A stretch of 64,000 nucleotides of DNA from Agrobacterium tumefaciens (GTDB taxonomy: Bacteria; Pseudomonadota; Alphaproteobacteria; Rhizobiales; Rhizobiaceae): contig NZ_CP115841.1 in assembly GCF_013318015.2 (NCBI RefSeq), positions 1,178,001 through 1,242,000 of the forward strand, in the 5' to 3' direction. This document shows, one piece after another, positions 62,642 to 64,000 of this stretch (the first letter of the stretch is position 1; the number at the start of each line of letters is the position of its first letter). A program made the translations under genes and the position numbers. The notes beneath the pieces were generated by a model. The model made no database searches. It was not told where the DNA came from and was given only the letters and a program-made list of their open reading frames with translations.

Positions 62642-64000
62642 ATGGCAGGTGTTGACGGCGGGGCAGAGAAAAAGGGTGGCAAAACGCCCGGTTTCGACGC
62701 CACATCCGCCGGAGCTTACCTGATCCGCGACCCGGAAGCCTTTGCGGTCAACATCGCCCGCGCGCTGGAAAACCTCGGCAAAGCCGCGTCCGAATGGCTG
62801 GCACCCCGCGAACGCGGTGAAATTCCGCAGACCAGCGCCGATCCGATGACCGACCTCGTCAAGACGCTGTCCGACGTCGCCGAATATTGGATGGCTGAAC
62901 CGAAGCGCTCGCTCGAAGCGCAGACCCATCTGCTTTCCAGCTATTACGATCTGTGGACAAAATCCGTGGCGCAGTTTTCGGAAGATGCCGATTCCCGCTC
63001 GGAAAAGGCCGCACAGACCGGCCCGGCAGAGCGAAAGAACAGGCGTTTTGCCGACGCGGACTGGCAGGCCAATCCGTTTTTCGATTTTCTCCTCAAAGCC
63101 TATCAGACCACCGTCGGTTTTGCCGACCGGATGGTTATGGAAGCCGAAGGGCTGGACGAGCACACCCGCACCAAGGCGTTGTTTTACATGCGCCAGGTGA
63201 CGGAAGCCCTCTCGCCGGCCAACTTCGTCTTCACCAATCCGCAGGTCTTCCGCGAGACGGTCGCGTCCAGCGGCGCCAATCTCGTCAAGGGCATGGCACA
63301 GCTTGCCGAAGATGTCGCGGCCGGCCACGGCCATCTGAAACTGCGCCAGACCGATTACAGCAAATTCGTCATCGGCCAGAACATCGCCATCACACCAGGC
63401 AAGGTGGTTGCCAAAAGCCCGCTCTGCGAGATCATCCATTACGCGCCGACGACGAAAAAGGCCCTCAAACGGCCGCTGCTCATCGTGCCGCCATGGATCA
63501 ACAAATTTTATATCCTCGATCTCAACCCACAGAAATCCTTCGTTAAATGGTGTCTCGATCAGGGTCACAGCGTGTTCATGGTCTCGTGGATCAACCCGGA
63601 CGCTAGGCTGGCCGACAAGGGCTGGGAGGACTATATCCGCGAAGGTATCGATTTTGCCCTCGACACGATCGAGGAGCAAACCGACGAAAAAGAGATCAAC
63701 GCCATCGGCTATTGCGTCGGCGGCACGCTTTTGTCTTCGGCCCTGGCATTGCATGCGCAGGAAGGCAATGAGCGCATTCGCAGCGCCACGCTTCTCGCCG
63801 CCCAGACGGATTTCATCCATGCGGGCGACCTCAAGGTCTTCATCGACGAAGGCCAGCTCGCCGCGCTCGACAGGCACATGCAGGCCGTCGGTTATCTCGA
63901 TGGCTCGATCATGGCCACAGTCTTCAACATGCTGCGCGCCTCCGATCTCATCTGGCCCTATATGGTCGATAATTATCTGCGCGGCACGGAACCCCTGCCC
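62642..64000 (+). CDS. phaC: Class I poly(3-hydroxyalkanoate) synthase, N-terminal part
   Basis: The reading frame runs from ATG 62642 to the end of the window (453 codons, C-terminus missing). The PhaC N-terminal domain (about 90-230) and alpha/beta-hydrolase part are visible; LIVPPWINKFYILDL and VSWINPDARLADKGWEDYI are conserved, and the lipase-like box GYCVGG holds the nucleophile Cys358. It polymerises 3-hydroxyacyl-CoA into storage polyester. The catalytic Asp and His lie beyond the window. GGAGGA is 7 bases before the ATG. Confidence 0.95.
   Translation, partial: MAGVDGGAEKKGGKTPGFDATSAGAYLIRDPEAFAVNIARALENLGKAASEWLAPRERGEIPQTSADPMTDLVKTLSDVAEYWMAEPKRSLEAQTHLLSSYYDLWTKSVAQFSEDADSRSEKAAQTGPAERKNRRFADADWQANPFFDFLLKAYQTTVGFADRMVMEAEGLDEHTRTKALFYMRQVTEALSPANFVFTNPQVFRETVASSGANLVKGMAQLAEDVAAGHGHLKLRQTDYSKFVIGQNIAITPGKVVAKSPLCEIIHYAPTTKKALKRPLLIVPPWINKFYILDLNPQKSFVKWCLDQGHSVFMVSWINPDARLADKGWEDYIREGIDFALDTIEEQTDEKEINAIGYCVGGTLLSSALALHAQEGNERIRSATLLAAQTDFIHAGDLKVFIDEGQLAALDRHMQAVGYLDGSIMATVFNMLRASDLIWPYMVDNYLRGTEPLP

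Overview
The window looks like a stretch of core circular chromosome from an alphaproteobacterium of the Rhizobiales, most likely Agrobacterium or a close Rhizobiaceae relative. Pointers are the acpXL-fabZXL-fabF2XL-fabF1XL-lpxXL cluster for very-long-chain lipid A acylation, the general amino acid transporter aapJQMP, the fixNOQP/fixGHIS cbb3 oxidase genes with FNR-type boxes, a fused secDF, and high-GC coding sequence with a near-continuous tiling of genes. I see no insertion sequence, integrase, CRISPR array, prophage or plasmid function.

Layout. 1-2.1 kb: end of an aldo/keto reductase, an RcnB-like secreted protein, gnd. 2.3-11.2 kb: cbb3 oxidase assembly genes fixGHIS and structural genes fixNOQP, all on the minus strand, separated by two small plus-strand genes. 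11.4-16.2 kb: cobP, DUF599 and DUF1624 membrane proteins, a MerR regulator, mgtE. 16.6-21.3 kb: an apparent operon of a YdeP-type molybdopterin oxidoreductase, a small helix-turn-helix-like protein and a degenerate peptide deformylase, then OsmC and several small proteins. 21.5-29.5 kb: tRNA-Leu, lipB, an alcohol dehydrogenase, an EamA exporter, and a minus-strand block holding homologues of complex I assembly factors next to secDF and yajC. 29.7-39.3 kb: DUF815 ATPase, fdhA, a TetR/cytochrome P450 pair with two matching operators, cysE, a hydrolase, an NDUFS6-type zinc protein, a flavin monooxygenase and metC. 39.7-45.1 kb: aapJQMP and two nearly identical tRNA-Glu units. 45.2-52.3 kb: recJ, hom, alaC, a nucleoside hydrolase and a TSUP transporter. 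52.4-59.0 kb: a PAS protein and the acpXL/lpxXL cluster. 59.1-64 kb: hemN and fnrN (divergent), small envelope proteins, and the first 453 codons of phaC.

How the genes work together. Three TTGAY-N4-ATCAA sites lie in front of fixNOQP, fixGHIS and between hemN and fnrN. FnrN, encoded here, is the natural candidate regulator, so low-oxygen respiration (oxidase, its copper supply, haem synthesis) forms one regulon spread over both ends of the window. The acpXL cluster supplies and transfers the long hydroxylated acyl chain of lipid A. hom, metC, cysE and alaC cover amino acid metabolism.

Most of the window is ordinary core genome. The items that deserve a second look are: the YdeP/HTH/pseudo-deformylase operon, the apparent loss of catalytic residues in FabF2XL (a chain-length-factor-like partner?), the MDR reductase in the same cluster that lacks catalytic zinc ligands, the complex I assembly neighbourhood, the twin CX3C tail on the DUF1624 protein, and the P450 under a double palindromic operator.
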